A stretch of 64,000 nucleotides of DNA from contig JALHMH010000013.1 in assembly GCA_022844165.1 (NCBI GenBank), positions 54,045 through 118,044 of the forward strand. Reading direction: 5' to 3'. Shown here in pieces: positions 16,113-25,656 of the stretch. Under the pieces are notes generated by a model. That model saw nothing but the letters and a program-made list of their open reading frames with translations. It had not been told where the DNA came from and searched no databases. Position numbers and translations under genes: made by a program. Each line of letters opens with the position of its first letter. Position 1 is the first letter of the stretch. Source of the stretch: Lysobacterales bacterium. GTDB taxonomy: Bacteria > Pseudomonadota > Gammaproteobacteria > Xanthomonadales > SZUA-5.

Positions 16113-18125
16113 TCAGCTCAGCACACTGTTAACTCGTTCGGCCAGCTCATCAGCCGAACCCTCGAATCGAACCACACCCTGTGCCTTCGCTGCGTCGATC
16201 ATGGATGCAATAACACAACTCTTTCGGTCTTGCACCCACGTCTCGCCACCGCGCTGACCAAGATAGCGCGCCCCTTCGACGGCGTCTCCACCCATTCCGC
16301 TGAAGAGGACCAATGTTGCTTGATCGCCAAATCGATCTGCAGCGTCGCGAACAATTTGATCGATCGACGGACTATAGGGAGAGTTGGACTGAATGGGCGA
16401 CAGTCGAATACAACCGCTATCGTCGATTCTTAACTCCTCACCTGCCGGTGCGACCACGACCTCGCCATGTTTCAGTCGCTCACCATTCTTCGGATAGCGA
16501 ACGCTCAGTGGTGTGGCGGCATCAAGTTGCATCGCCATCATCTCCAAAAATTCAGCGCCCATATGCTGTGCGACCACAAAGGCCGCCGCCGTATTGGCAG
16601 TGAGTTTGGCCAAGAACGCCTTGATGGCCTCAGGACCTCCAATCGAAGCGCCAAGTACGAAAACACGGTTCAAGTCAGGCAGCGAAAGACCTAGAACCGG
16701 CGTTGGAGAGTTGCTCGCAAACAGCCCGTCGAAATCGTCGACCAGCGCAAGGTCGCCCGCGTTCGGTTCGTCGGCAGAAAAGTCCAGTGCGAAGTCGAGG
16801 TCAGACAATGCCAGATCGTCACCATTCGTTGGCGCTGGCTTTACGGAACCAGACTCCGCTTTGGTGTCAAAGTCGAAGTCGGCGGAAAAATCCAGCGTAT
16901 CAATACTGAATTGCGCTTCGCTCTCCACCACCGACGCAGTGTTTTTTTCCGGTTCATCGAACAACTTCAAATCGGCCAACGCCAGTGATTCCTCAAACTG
17001 AGGAGGCAGAGTCTTCTCGATCGGCTTAGCGGGCGGCTTCGGGCTTTGGCTCATCTCGCTAACAAGCGGCTTCGAAGGCGCATCCAGCCGCCACTCAGCT
17101 ACTGTCTTCCCCACATTCGTTTTGGGCAGCTCTTCGGGCATCTCTACCGGTTCGAGCGACCACTCAATAGGCGCTTCAACGGCTTTAGGTTCAGTGCGTG
17201 TTGCTTTGGACTCGGAAATCGCTATTGGCGTTGGCTCGCCAGACAATTCCGCAAACAGTGCGTCGAGATCCGCCAAATCGCTGCTGCCAGACCCTGACTG
17301 AGTGACATCCGCAAGCGAAGAAGGCGCATCGAACAATTCGACGTCGTTTGGCAGTGGATCCGACGCCGTCGCTGACACCTCAACCAAAGTCGGCTCAGCG
17401 AATAGCGCATCAAGCTCTGATAAATCATCCACGACCGAGGACTGCGCTGTGGTCGGTGCGGCCATCGGGCTCGGCCCAAACAAGAACTCATCCAATGGAA
17501 TTTCTGAGTCGCCCACCGTCTGAGCCGCGCTGATCACCGGCACCTCTCGGGTGATTGGCAATGCCAGGGCGGGTGCATCAAAATTGATGTCGGCCAAATT
17601 TGCGAACGTATCGTCGGAATCGGCGTTGCCAAGTGCACCCACCACGTTCAGCGGCCCCTTTGCGGGCACTTGTCGCTGAGTGACAGGCGGCGCCACAATC
17701 TCGTCGGCCAGCCTGGTCAATGTGGCTGTTGTGGCAACTGGCCGCTTCGGCTCCGGAATCGACTGAGCGTCAGGCGGCGGCGGCGGTGTAACGTTGCTCC
17801 CGCCCTTTAACTTTGCCGACAAGTGGCGGAGCCATCTCGCGCGATCCCAACCGCTTAAGTCACTGGAAGCTTCCGGATCGTTGAAAATCACCGGCTGACT
17901 TGCAGTTTCCAGAGCGTCAGTCACCAGATCGAGCAAATCGTCGAGTTCCGAATCGAGATTGACCACGATGGCATCGACACCGCTGCTTAGAATGCCCTGC
18001 GAATCAATGGAATCGGCCCGCGACTCAAAAGCAACGCGTACCCCGGCGTTGGCCAACGCCGCGCGCAAGGCAACCGAACTTTCAGCCTGTTGATAAACCA
18101 GGGCGACAGAAAATTCAGTGGACAT
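16113..18125 (-). CDS. chpB: CheB-type methylesterase of the Pil-Chp system with long acidic linker
   Basis: 670 residues, about twice a typical CheB. Residues 1-110 look like a receiver-fold without a clear full set of phospho-acceptor residues. Residues about 120-475 are a low-complexity acidic linker containing repeated short motifs (SELDALFAEP, ADLDALFAEL, ALADLKLFDEP, LSDLDFALDFS). Residues about 480-670 are a CheB catalytic domain with the whole triad: Ser in LGASIGGPEAI, His in VVAQHMG, Asp in LFSGMGGDAVEG. It should remove methyl groups from PilJ. No cheR/pilK gene is in the cluster. Overlaps the chpA stop by 11 bp. Confidence 0.9.
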   Translation of the reverse strand: MSTEFSVALVYQQAESSVALRAALANAGVRVAFESRADSIDSQGILSSGVDAIVVNLDSELDDLLDLVTDALETASQPVIFNDPEASSDLSGWDRARWLRHLSAKLKGGSNVTPPPPPDAQSIPEPKRPVATTATLTRLADEIVAPPVTQRQVPAKGPLNVVGALGNADSDDTFANLADINFDAPALALPITREVPVISAAQTVGDSEIPLDEFLFGPSPMAAPTTAQSSVVDDLSELDALFAEPTLVEVSATASDPLPNDVELFDAPSSLADVTQSGSGSSDLADLDALFAELSGEPTPIAISESKATRTEPKAVEAPIEWSLEPVEMPEELPKTNVGKTVAEWRLDAPSKPLVSEMSQSPKPPAKPIEKTLPPQFEESLALADLKLFDEPEKNTASVVESEAQFSIDTLDFSADFDFDTKAESGSVKPAPTNGDDLALSDLDFALDFSADEPNAGDLALVDDFDGLFASNSPTPVLGLSLPDLNRVFVLGASIGGPEAIKAFLAKLTANTAAAFVVAQHMGAEFLEMMAMQLDAATPLSVRYPKNGERLKHGEVVVAPAGEELRIDDSGCIRLSPIQSNSPYSPSIDQIVRDAADRFGDQATLVLFSGMGGDAVEGARYLGQRGGETWVQDRKSCVIASMIDAAKAQGVVRFEGSADELAERVNSVLS

Positions 18126-21100
18126 TGGCGTGGCCCGCGGTCAGTGCTTCTTGCACGTTCTTTAACAGATCACTTTCCTGGTAAGGCTTCCCGAGATAAC
18201 GATCAACTCCGATTTCCATCGCCCGCTGGCGATGCTTCTCGCCGGTTCGCGACGTAATCATGATAATTGGAATGTGCTTAAGTCGATGGTCATTACGGAT
18301 ATAAGTTGCGACTTCGTATCCATCCATACGCGGCATTTCGATATCCAGGAGGATAACGTCCGGCAAGCGATCTTGAAGCTGCTCTACCGCATCCAGGCCG
18401 TCCTTGGCGGTGAAGACATCAAAGTCAGCGCGTTCCAGTACGCGAGTGGTGACTTTGCGCATCGTGATCGAGTCATCCACCACCATCACCAATGGTTGCC
18501 GGCGAGTTGCCGGTTCCGGCAGCGGCTCAAGCAACTCGAGTGCTGCGGCCAGTTCCGGCGCCTGACGCAGCGCCACGCCATGGCGAACCAACGGCGCCAG
18601 ATCGAGAATGACGACTACTCGACCATCGCCCATGATTGTGGCGCCAAAAATGCCGGGAACCGAACTGAGCTGTGCCCCCGCCGACTTGACCACCACTTCC
18701 TTGGAACCGATGACGTGACTGACTCGAATCGCGGCACGCTGATCGCCCGTTCGGCTCATCAACATCGGCACCTGGGTTTCCTCTAACGAGTGATTCACCG
18801 GTGAGCGAAGCAGATCGCCTAAGTCGTAAATCTGGTACGTCTCGCCGCCATAAGCGATTTCCAACTGCTTTTGTTCAAGACGTCGGTCGAGTTCCTTTCG
18901 TGGCATTCGCGTGACGCCAGTGATGGACGTCATGGGTATGGCAAATGTCGCTTCTCCCAACCTCACCAAAACGGCCTGCGCAACTGCCAGCGTAAACGGC
19001 AACCGAATAGTGATGCGCGTGCCTTGTCCCGGATCAGAGTCAAGCTCCAGCGAGCCGCCCAGCTGTTTAACTTCGCTCGCGACGACGTCCATTCCAACAC
19101 CACGGCCCGCCACCTTGCTCACTTCATCGGCCGTCGAGAAACCCGCTTCCAGAACAAACTGATAAATGTCGCGGTCGCTCAATTGGGCTTCGGGATTCAT
19201 AAGCCCGCGCTCTATCGCTTTGCGTCGAATGGCATCGCGATTCATGCCGCCGCCATCGTCAACCACCTGAATCAATACCTCAGTCGCTTCGCGCGATACG
19301 CGGATGCTGACCGCACCCTCCTCGGCTTTGCCTCGCACACGCCGCACATCGGGCGACTCGATGCCGTGCGCTAACGAATTCCGCAACATGTGTTCGAAAG
19401 GAGCGGTCATTCGCTCGAGTACGGTGCGATCCATTTCGCCCTGAGTACCCTCAACTCGCAACTGCGCTTTCTTGCCGAGTTCTGTTGCCGTTTGGCGCAA
19501 AATACGACGCAGGCGCGGCACCAAACTCTCGAAGGGCACCATGCGAGTGCGCATCAAGCCTTCCTGGAGGTCAGAACTGACGCGCGACTGTTGCAAGAGC
19601 AACGTCTCCGACTGCCTTGCAATGTCGTCCAGCAAATTCTGAATCGAGACCAAGTCGGATACTGATTCTGCGAGTGCCCTTGAAAGCTGCTGCAAAGTCG
19701 AGAAACGATCCAATTCCAAAGGATCGAATTCGGTTCCGCCCGACTGTTCGGTTTCGCGCTGAAAACGCGACAAAATCTGCGCCTCAGTTTCCATTTCGAG
19801 CTTGCGCAACTGATCACGCAAACGGAGTACCGTCTGCTCGAACTCCACGAGGTTGAAGCGGAATCCGCCCATCTGCGCTTCAAGTCGGGAGCGATAAATC
19901 GACACCTCGCCTGCAAAGTTCACGAGATTGTCGAGCAAGTCGGCACGGACACGAATGAGTTCTTGCTGAGCAGCCCGCGCTGTGGCCTCGTCCTCGTCGA
20001 GCTGAGTCTTGCGTTTAGCGCTAGGGCGTGCTGCGGGCGGCGGTGCGACGCGCTCCGCTTCCGCCGTCTGCGCTGCCACCAATTTTGTTTCGGGAACAGC
20101 TGGCACCGAAACCGGCGTTGACACTTCCTGCGAAAGCAGCTCCGCCTCGCGACCTTCCAACACCATTTCGATACGGGCAATGATGTTCTCTGGCAAGGCA
20201 ATCGCTTGTCGAGCACGCACCCGCTGAACCATTCCGTGCAACCGATCGAAAGCACGCTCCAGGGATTCGATCGCAGGTCGCGTCGCTTTACGGTCACCTT
20301 GCGCAATGGCCTCGAACAATGATTCCATCGCATGACTAAGGTCACCGATTGGCGTCAGTCCGGCCATGCGGGCACCGCCCTTCAATGTATGAAGGTCGCG
20401 CTGCAATGCCGCCACGGTTTCTCTGTCCTCGGGCGATTCGCGTAACCGCGCCATCATGCCGTCGGCATGATCAAGAATATCCACTCCCTCTTCGACAAAG
20501 ATATCGAGCAATTCAAGATCAACGTCCGGCAGGTTCAAAGCCCCCGGTGGGTCGGTATCTCGATCGTCCCCGCCTTCCGGTTCTGCAGTTTCGCCAACGG
20601 CATCGCGGAGGTCTTGCGTCGTTTCCGCGTCCTTCAGGTGTTCCTCTTTGGCATCCCCGGAAACGCGGCTGAATTCGGGAACCGACGGATTGTCGCCAAG
20701 TGCTGCTTGCGCCAGTTCCATTGCCTCATCGGCTTCGACACCGTCGTGCTCAGATGCCAACTCGAAAATTGCGCCGCTGGAGGTTTCCGATTGCCCGGCA
20801 AAATCCGACAGCAGCTCGCCGGTTTCGCTCCCCGGGGCTTTGGCTAACGTGGAAAAATCGTCCTGTTCGTCTTCAGCCTCAGTGACCTCGATCGCGACGA
20901 CATCCAAGTTCGCGAGCGGCACGGCTTCAACATCGTCGACGGGTGTTGTGAGAGCCAACACGTCGTCCATCGAGACCGCATCAGGGCGCGCGCTGGAAAG
21001 CTCGCCGGAAGCAATCAGTTCACCGATTTCATCAGCGATCGCGAGCTCCGCTGGATCAAACGAGTCGTCGCTGAGCCAGCGGTCCAGTTCGACCTCGGCA

Positions 21101-24100
21101 TTGACAAATGACTCGGTCGAAATCACTGGCAGCTCGTTCAATAACGAACCTGTCGGTGCAACCGACGTTTGTGACAGCAGTTCCTGAAGGTCTGCGACTT
21201 CCAGCGGCACCGAACCATCCGGCTGCTCGTGAGCCGAAAACTCGACACCAATTGTCTCTTCCGTCGGCAGGGAGAATTCAAGATCCCCCTCGATCTGCGC
21301 CACCTCAGCCCGACCACCAGCATCCTCACCGACCTGCGCCGACGTCTGCCCCGCTGGCGAGTCGTCGGCGAGAAAAGCGTCTTCATCGAATGGAATAGCG
21401 ATGATTTCTGCGATCTGTCCGGCCTGGAGATCTGATTCCGTTGCGAGCTCGCCGGCGCCGCTATTTGGTTCTTCCTCCTGCCACGAACTGAAGCTGTCAA
21501 CAGGATCCACTGTTGCCGCGTCTGCGTCAGGCGAAACCATCGCACCATCGCCAGCGGCATTGTCCGCGTCGAACACCAACGCGACGTCTGGCTCTTCGAC
21601 GATATCCAGGATGGCCGGCTCCGACAAGGCTGACCGTGCCGGCTCGTCCGCCGCCGCCGATTCGACGGTGTCAACTTCGTACCAAGGCCTGGCAGACGTC
21701 TCAGGGTGCTGTTCATCCAGATCGTGTATGCCATAACCTTGGTAGGGATGGTCCGGCGCAGGCAAGCCATCGCGCAACGCCACCACGCGATCGGCCAAAA
21801 ATTCCGTGGAACTGACCGTCAGGTGGTTTTCCAACGAATGCATCGTCGCTTCAATGCAATTGGCGGAATCGCGCAGCGCCTCAACCCCTTCGAAACTCGG
21901 CTCGTGTCCTTGTGCGCGGAGCCGTTTCAAATAGCCCTCCAATGGCCCAACGAACCTTGTCAAAACAGGCAAGTCGACCATCGACAAAGCGCCATTCATC
22001 GTATGAACGGCTCGAAGCAACTCTTCAGTCACAGGCGGTGGTGACGCCAACAATTCCGCTTCAGCAAGAAAGCGACGCATCGTTGCCACATGAGACGTAA
22101 TCTCACTGCTTAGGATTTCCATCAGCATCGGATCAACATCTAAAGGCGATCCGGCCGAGGGCGTCAGCAAACTATGATGGTCTGCCTCGTAGGGAACTTG
22201 CTGTTCGAGTGCAGGTATGGCGGGCGACAAGGTGCCGACACCGACGGCAACCGGCTCTACGTCGCCATTCGCCATCGAGTGATCGGTTTCTGCCTCGAAC
22301 GCTGCCGACTGAATTTCGCCATCGAAAGCTCCCGCCGCAGCGACCGGCTTGTCAGCCTTGGCCACCGTGGCGGGCGAGGATTTTGGGAGCCAGACCTCCT
22401 GTCCCGACGCCAGCTGGTCCGAAACCCACATGATTGTGCCAATTTGCGGGTCAGGCCGACCCTCTCCCTTTAGTCCGGCCAACATGCTCGGCAACGCTGC
22501 GAGCGCATTGTCCAGAAGATCGAGTATTGCGGGTGTTGGCTGGATAGTCTTGTCGAGCACGCGATTCAACATGTTCTCGATCTTCCAGGCGAACTCTCCG
22601 ATCGCGAGTGCACCAACCAAACGACCACTTCCCTTCAAGGTATGGAATGAGCGTCGCACGGGTTTGAGCTTCTCGAAATCGCCCAAGTCAGACTTCCACT
22701 GAGGATATTGCCTGTTGAGATTGTTAAGCTCTTCCTCCACCTCTTCGACAAACACCTCACGAATCTCATCATCGATTTCGTCCGACGGCATCGCCTGGAA
22801 ACCGACATCCGGAATCGCGAATGTTGTGATAGCCGAATCGACGTTGACGCTGTCTTCGGGCAATGACACCGAAAGCTCGACCGTCTGGTCCGCCGCCGCG
22901 ACGGGCGGCTCCAGGTCCATCGTAAGTGCTGGCGCCTCCAGGTCCATCGTGAATGCCGGCGCCTCCAGGTCAAGTTCATCCACCTTGGCAGGCGCTCTTG
23001 CGTCGACCTCAAAGCTAAACTCAGGATCGGTCTGACCAAGATCCAGGCTCAGATGCTCGTGCTTTGGTGCCACATCGGCAATCAGATCATCCAAACTCAG
23101 AGCCGTGTCGTCTCTGATCGACGCATCGAAAGGCTGGGTCCCGCTTGATAGATCGATGAAGTCCAAATCACTGAGCAAGCTACTCGATCCGGGCGCTTCA
23201 AGCTCCGCAGTGGTCACGCGCAACCCAGACAGCTGGATGTCAGCCGGTTCGGTGGCCGGAGCGATATCGCCGATGAGCAGAGATTCCAGGTTGTCACCGG
23301 GAGCGATATCGACGGCGTCCAGAGCAGCCAATGGCGTGACATCGATGTCAGCAGAAGCAGCACTGGTCGAGGCTACGGTCTCGTCGATGACAGCAGACGC
23401 GGCACTGGGTAAGCGCGAGGGCTCGTCGGCGAAAACGGGCTCGTTCACGAAGGGGCCCATTCCGACTTGATCCCCCAACGAGGAATCGAACAAGGTGTCG
23501 ATATCGACCACCTCCGAGGAAGAGGCGATCATCGAGTCGATCGCAGAAGCATCTGGCAGACCCATCGAATCGTGCTCCGCCGTTGGTTCTGACGCCATCG
23601 GCGATTGGGTAGGGGGCGGGCTGCCAACGCGGTCCGTAGCAAATGCATCGGGAAATCTGGGGAAATCACTTGCTTCTGGCGCAACTTCGAGAATTTCGTC
23701 GCTATCGGCGGACAGGTCTGCGCCATCGACCGGCAATGGCCAGTAGCCGAGCGCCTCAAGACTGCGACGGGTCACGTCAAGAATCTTGTCGCGATTCCGA
23801 CGCCCCTCCTTTACAGCCTCCAAGTAAAATTCGATGGAAGCGATCGCATCGGCCATCAAGTCCAATTGATCGCCCGAAGGAACTCTGCGATGTTTTAACA
23901 GCTCGACTTCCGCGAAACGAACCACACCACTTAGAAGCTCGGCAGCGTCCGGGAGATTCAACATCCGCATTGCACCGCTAATTTCATCCAGTAGCCGCGG
24001 GATTTGTTCGATCTTGCTGTGATCCCATGGCGACTCAATGAACGCTACGATGTCTTGTTTGGCCTGTTGAATATTGGCAGACGCTTCCTTTGTGGTCGCA

Positions 24101-25437
24101 TCAAGAATCTTTCGAACCTCAGCTTGCGGCAGCTCAAAACCGCCAGGTGCAGCTGCCTCTGGTTTCTGCTCCGCACCCAGGCGCTCGATGTGGTCATCCA
24201 GCGAGCTTTCAACGTAGAGCAAGGATCCTGCGACATCCAGCAGCACGCTCTCGTCTGCAGACTGCCGACCCTGAACGATGCGTTCGAGAACTTCCTTTTG
24301 GTCGAGCACTACGCGTCTTGGAACACCCAATCCCAGCATGCCGAGCGTATCAGCCACGCGATGCAGCGCTTCACTCTGAGAGGCAAGTTCCTCTACGTTG
24401 GTACTGCCAGTCCGTAGGTAAAGATCGAAAGCATCCTTGATCCGCAACAAGTCTTCCTTAATTGCGGTGCCAACGGTGTCAAGGAGCGCACGATTGTGAC
24501 CGCTCAACGCGCCGCGTGCATGGTCAAGTTCAGATTGGCTCGGGATCAGCTTATCGAGTTGGTAAACCTGCTTGACTTCCGCAACTCGCGGGGCGCTCGA
24601 AGTCGATTGAGCAACGTAATACAACAGCCCTTTTGTGAGCTCCGTTGGTGGCTGAGCCGAAAAAGCCGGCTCCCCGGCATCAACGAGTCTCTTTATTTCG
24701 CGATCAACACGACCGATGAGCAGCTTCAGCGCCACCGAAGCGTCAACGCTCTTCAGGAGCACCGCTTCAAGTGCGGCACCAGCGACCCAGAACAGTCGAC
24801 GCGCGTCGAGCTGTACACACATCGTTCTGAGGCGATCAACTGAAGCAATCAATCGTGTCACATTCCCATCAATATCCTCGCCCTTAAACCACTTGAGCAG
24901 TCCAAACTGAAATGCAAGTCGAAGGCGACCTCCATTCGCTGCCAAAAGCGGTTGTGGCGTTGGCAATTTCGCACCAGCTGCACTGACCGGCAACGCCGCG
25001 CTGAGATCCGGCGAAAACAGAGCGGTTTCGCTGAGCAGCTTTTCGCCTCGGCAGGCTCTCAGATCATTCAGTAATGGCAAAAGAACAATCGGAATGTCGC
25101 GGTGCCCACTTTGCAAGCGCTCCAGGTAGTCCGGCAGCTGCACCATGCCACGCATCAGCACAGTGTATGCATCCTCAGCTTGTTTGATCTGGCCATCCAG
25201 CAAACCGAGCGCTAACCGCTCCATTTCCTCGACGACCATCGCGGCGCCGTACAATTCGACCATGCGCAAAGTGCCCTGCACCTGGTGCAGGTAACTGGCG
25301 CAGAAACGCATCTGGCTCTTGTCGGAAGTGTCTTCGACATAGGCTTCCAGAGCTTGCTGAGCTTGCTTGAGCGTGTCGTCCAGCTCCTGCTTAACCCAGG
25401 TCAGCGTGGTGAAATCGATGTCGTCTTGAAGCCTCAT
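18115..25437 (-). CDS. chpA: ChpA/PilL-type hybrid CheA histidine kinase with multiple HPt domains
   Basis: 2440-residue kinase that drives the type IV pilus chemosensory system. AAGGAG lies 9 bp before the ATG. Several HPt-like segments: ASYLHQVQGTLRMVEL (about 45-60), LHRVADTLGMLGL (about 360), a His-less one at EISGAMRMLNL (about 485), FHTLKGSGRLVGAL (about 930), VHTMNGALSMVDL (about 1145) and LHTLKGGARMAGL (about 1680). Between them are acidic linkers with repeated DLDFIDLSS/DIDTLFDSS-like motifs. Kinase core: MLRNSLAHGIES (N box, about 2015), VVDDGGGMNRDAI, GRGVGMDVV. CheW-like P5 follows (about 2160-2280), then a receiver with VMVVDDSITMRK, LLDIEMPRMDGY and LGKPYQ. Close in plan to P. 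aeruginosa ChpA (about 2470 residues). Confidence 0.96.
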   Translation of the reverse strand: MRLQDDIDFTTLTWVKQELDDTLKQAQQALEAYVEDTSDKSQMRFCASYLHQVQGTLRMVELYGAAMVVEEMERLALGLLDGQIKQAEDAYTVLMRGMVQLPDYLERLQSGHRDIPIVLLPLLNDLRACRGEKLLSETALFSPDLSAALPVSAAGAKLPTPQPLLAANGGRLRLAFQFGLLKWFKGEDIDGNVTRLIASVDRLRTMCVQLDARRLFWVAGAALEAVLLKSVDASVALKLLIGRVDREIKRLVDAGEPAFSAQPPTELTKGLLYYVAQSTSSAPRVAEVKQVYQLDKLIPSQSELDHARGALSGHNRALLDTVGTAIKEDLLRIKDAFDLYLRTGSTNVEELASQSEALHRVADTLGMLGLGVPRRVVLDQKEVLERIVQGRQSADESVLLDVAGSLLYVESSLDDHIERLGAEQKPEAAAPGGFELPQAEVRKILDATTKEASANIQQAKQDIVAFIESPWDHSKIEQIPRLLDEISGAMRMLNLPDAAELLSGVVRFAEVELLKHRRVPSGDQLDLMADAIASIEFYLEAVKEGRRNRDKILDVTRRSLEALGYWPLPVDGADLSADSDEILEVAPEASDFPRFPDAFATDRVGSPPPTQSPMASEPTAEHDSMGLPDASAIDSMIASSSEVVDIDTLFDSSLGDQVGMGPFVNEPVFADEPSRLPSAASAVIDETVASTSAASADIDVTPLAALDAVDIAPGDNLESLLIGDIAPATEPADIQLSGLRVTTAELEAPGSSSLLSDLDFIDLSSGTQPFDASIRDDTALSLDDLIADVAPKHEHLSLDLGQTDPEFSFEVDARAPAKVDELDLEAPAFTMDLEAPALTMDLEPPVAAADQTVELSVSLPEDSVNVDSAITTFAIPDVGFQAMPSDEIDDEIREVFVEEVEEELNNLNRQYPQWKSDLGDFEKLKPVRRSFHTLKGSGRLVGALAIGEFAWKIENMLNRVLDKTIQPTPAILDLLDNALAALPSMLAGLKGEGRPDPQIGTIMWVSDQLASGQEVWLPKSSPATVAKADKPVAAAGAFDGEIQSAAFEAETDHSMANGDVEPVAVGVGTLSPAIPALEQQVPYEADHHSLLTPSAGSPLDVDPMLMEILSSEITSHVATMRRFLAEAELLASPPPVTEELLRAVHTMNGALSMVDLPVLTRFVGPLEGYLKRLRAQGHEPSFEGVEALRDSANCIEATMHSLENHLTVSSTEFLADRVVALRDGLPAPDHPYQGYGIHDLDEQHPETSARPWYEVDTVESAAADEPARSALSEPAILDIVEEPDVALVFDADNAAGDGAMVSPDADAATVDPVDSFSSWQEEEPNSGAGELATESDLQAGQIAEIIAIPFDEDAFLADDSPAGQTSAQVGEDAGGRAEVAQIEGDLEFSLPTEETIGVEFSAHEQPDGSVPLEVADLQELLSQTSVAPTGSLLNELPVISTESFVNAEVELDRWLSDDSFDPAELAIADEIGELIASGELSSARPDAVSMDDVLALTTPVDDVEAVPLANLDVVAIEVTEAEDEQDDFSTLAKAPGSETGELLSDFAGQSETSSGAIFELASEHDGVEADEAMELAQAALGDNPSVPEFSRVSGDAKEEHLKDAETTQDLRDAVGETAEPEGGDDRDTDPPGALNLPDVDLELLDIFVEEGVDILDHADGMMARLRESPEDRETVAALQRDLHTLKGGARMAGLTPIGDLSHAMESLFEAIAQGDRKATRPAIESLERAFDRLHGMVQRVRARQAIALPENIIARIEMVLEGREAELLSQEVSTPVSVPAVPETKLVAAQTAEAERVAPPPAARPSAKRKTQLDEDEATARAAQQELIRVRADLLDNLVNFAGEVSIYRSRLEAQMGGFRFNLVEFEQTVLRLRDQLRKLEMETEAQILSRFQRETEQSGGTEFDPLELDRFSTLQQLSRALAESVSDLVSIQNLLDDIARQSETLLLQQSRVSSDLQEGLMRTRMVPFESLVPRLRRILRQTATELGKKAQLRVEGTQGEMDRTVLERMTAPFEHMLRNSLAHGIESPDVRRVRGKAEEGAVSIRVSREATEVLIQVVDDGGGMNRDAIRRKAIERGLMNPEAQLSDRDIYQFVLEAGFSTADEVSKVAGRGVGMDVVASEVKQLGGSLELDSDPGQGTRITIRLPFTLAVAQAVLVRLGEATFAIPMTSITGVTRMPRKELDRRLEQKQLEIAYGGETYQIYDLGDLLRSPVNHSLEETQVPMLMSRTGDQRAAIRVSHVIGSKEVVVKSAGAQLSSVPGIFGATIMGDGRVVVILDLAPLVRHGVALRQAPELAAALELLEPLPEPATRRQPLVMVVDDSITMRKVTTRVLERADFDVFTAKDGLDAVEQLQDRLPDVILLDIEMPRMDGYEVATYIRNDHRLKHIPIIMITSRTGEKHRQRAMEIGVDRYLGKPYQESDLLKNVQEALTAGHANVH

Positions 25438-25656
25438 CCGCGGACTCCTTTGTCCCGGCCAAGTTTAGGACGCCTCGAAAGTCGTCCGACAGACTGGCTG
25501 ATGGTCGTCGGTTGTTGACTGGCGCGAACCGGTGTTCGGTCGAACCGCGTCAACATGCCTGAACCTTCAACCCAAGCTTTCCATAGCTCTTTGTGCAACT
25601 AAACAACGTGTTGCGTTTCTTCCGTATTTCCAAGGGCAATTCACGAACCACTGCAC

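Noticed and set aside
15354-16433. 359-codon plus-strand ORF across holA/chpC/chpB
   Set aside because: Crosses three well-supported minus-strand genes; no recognisable motif.
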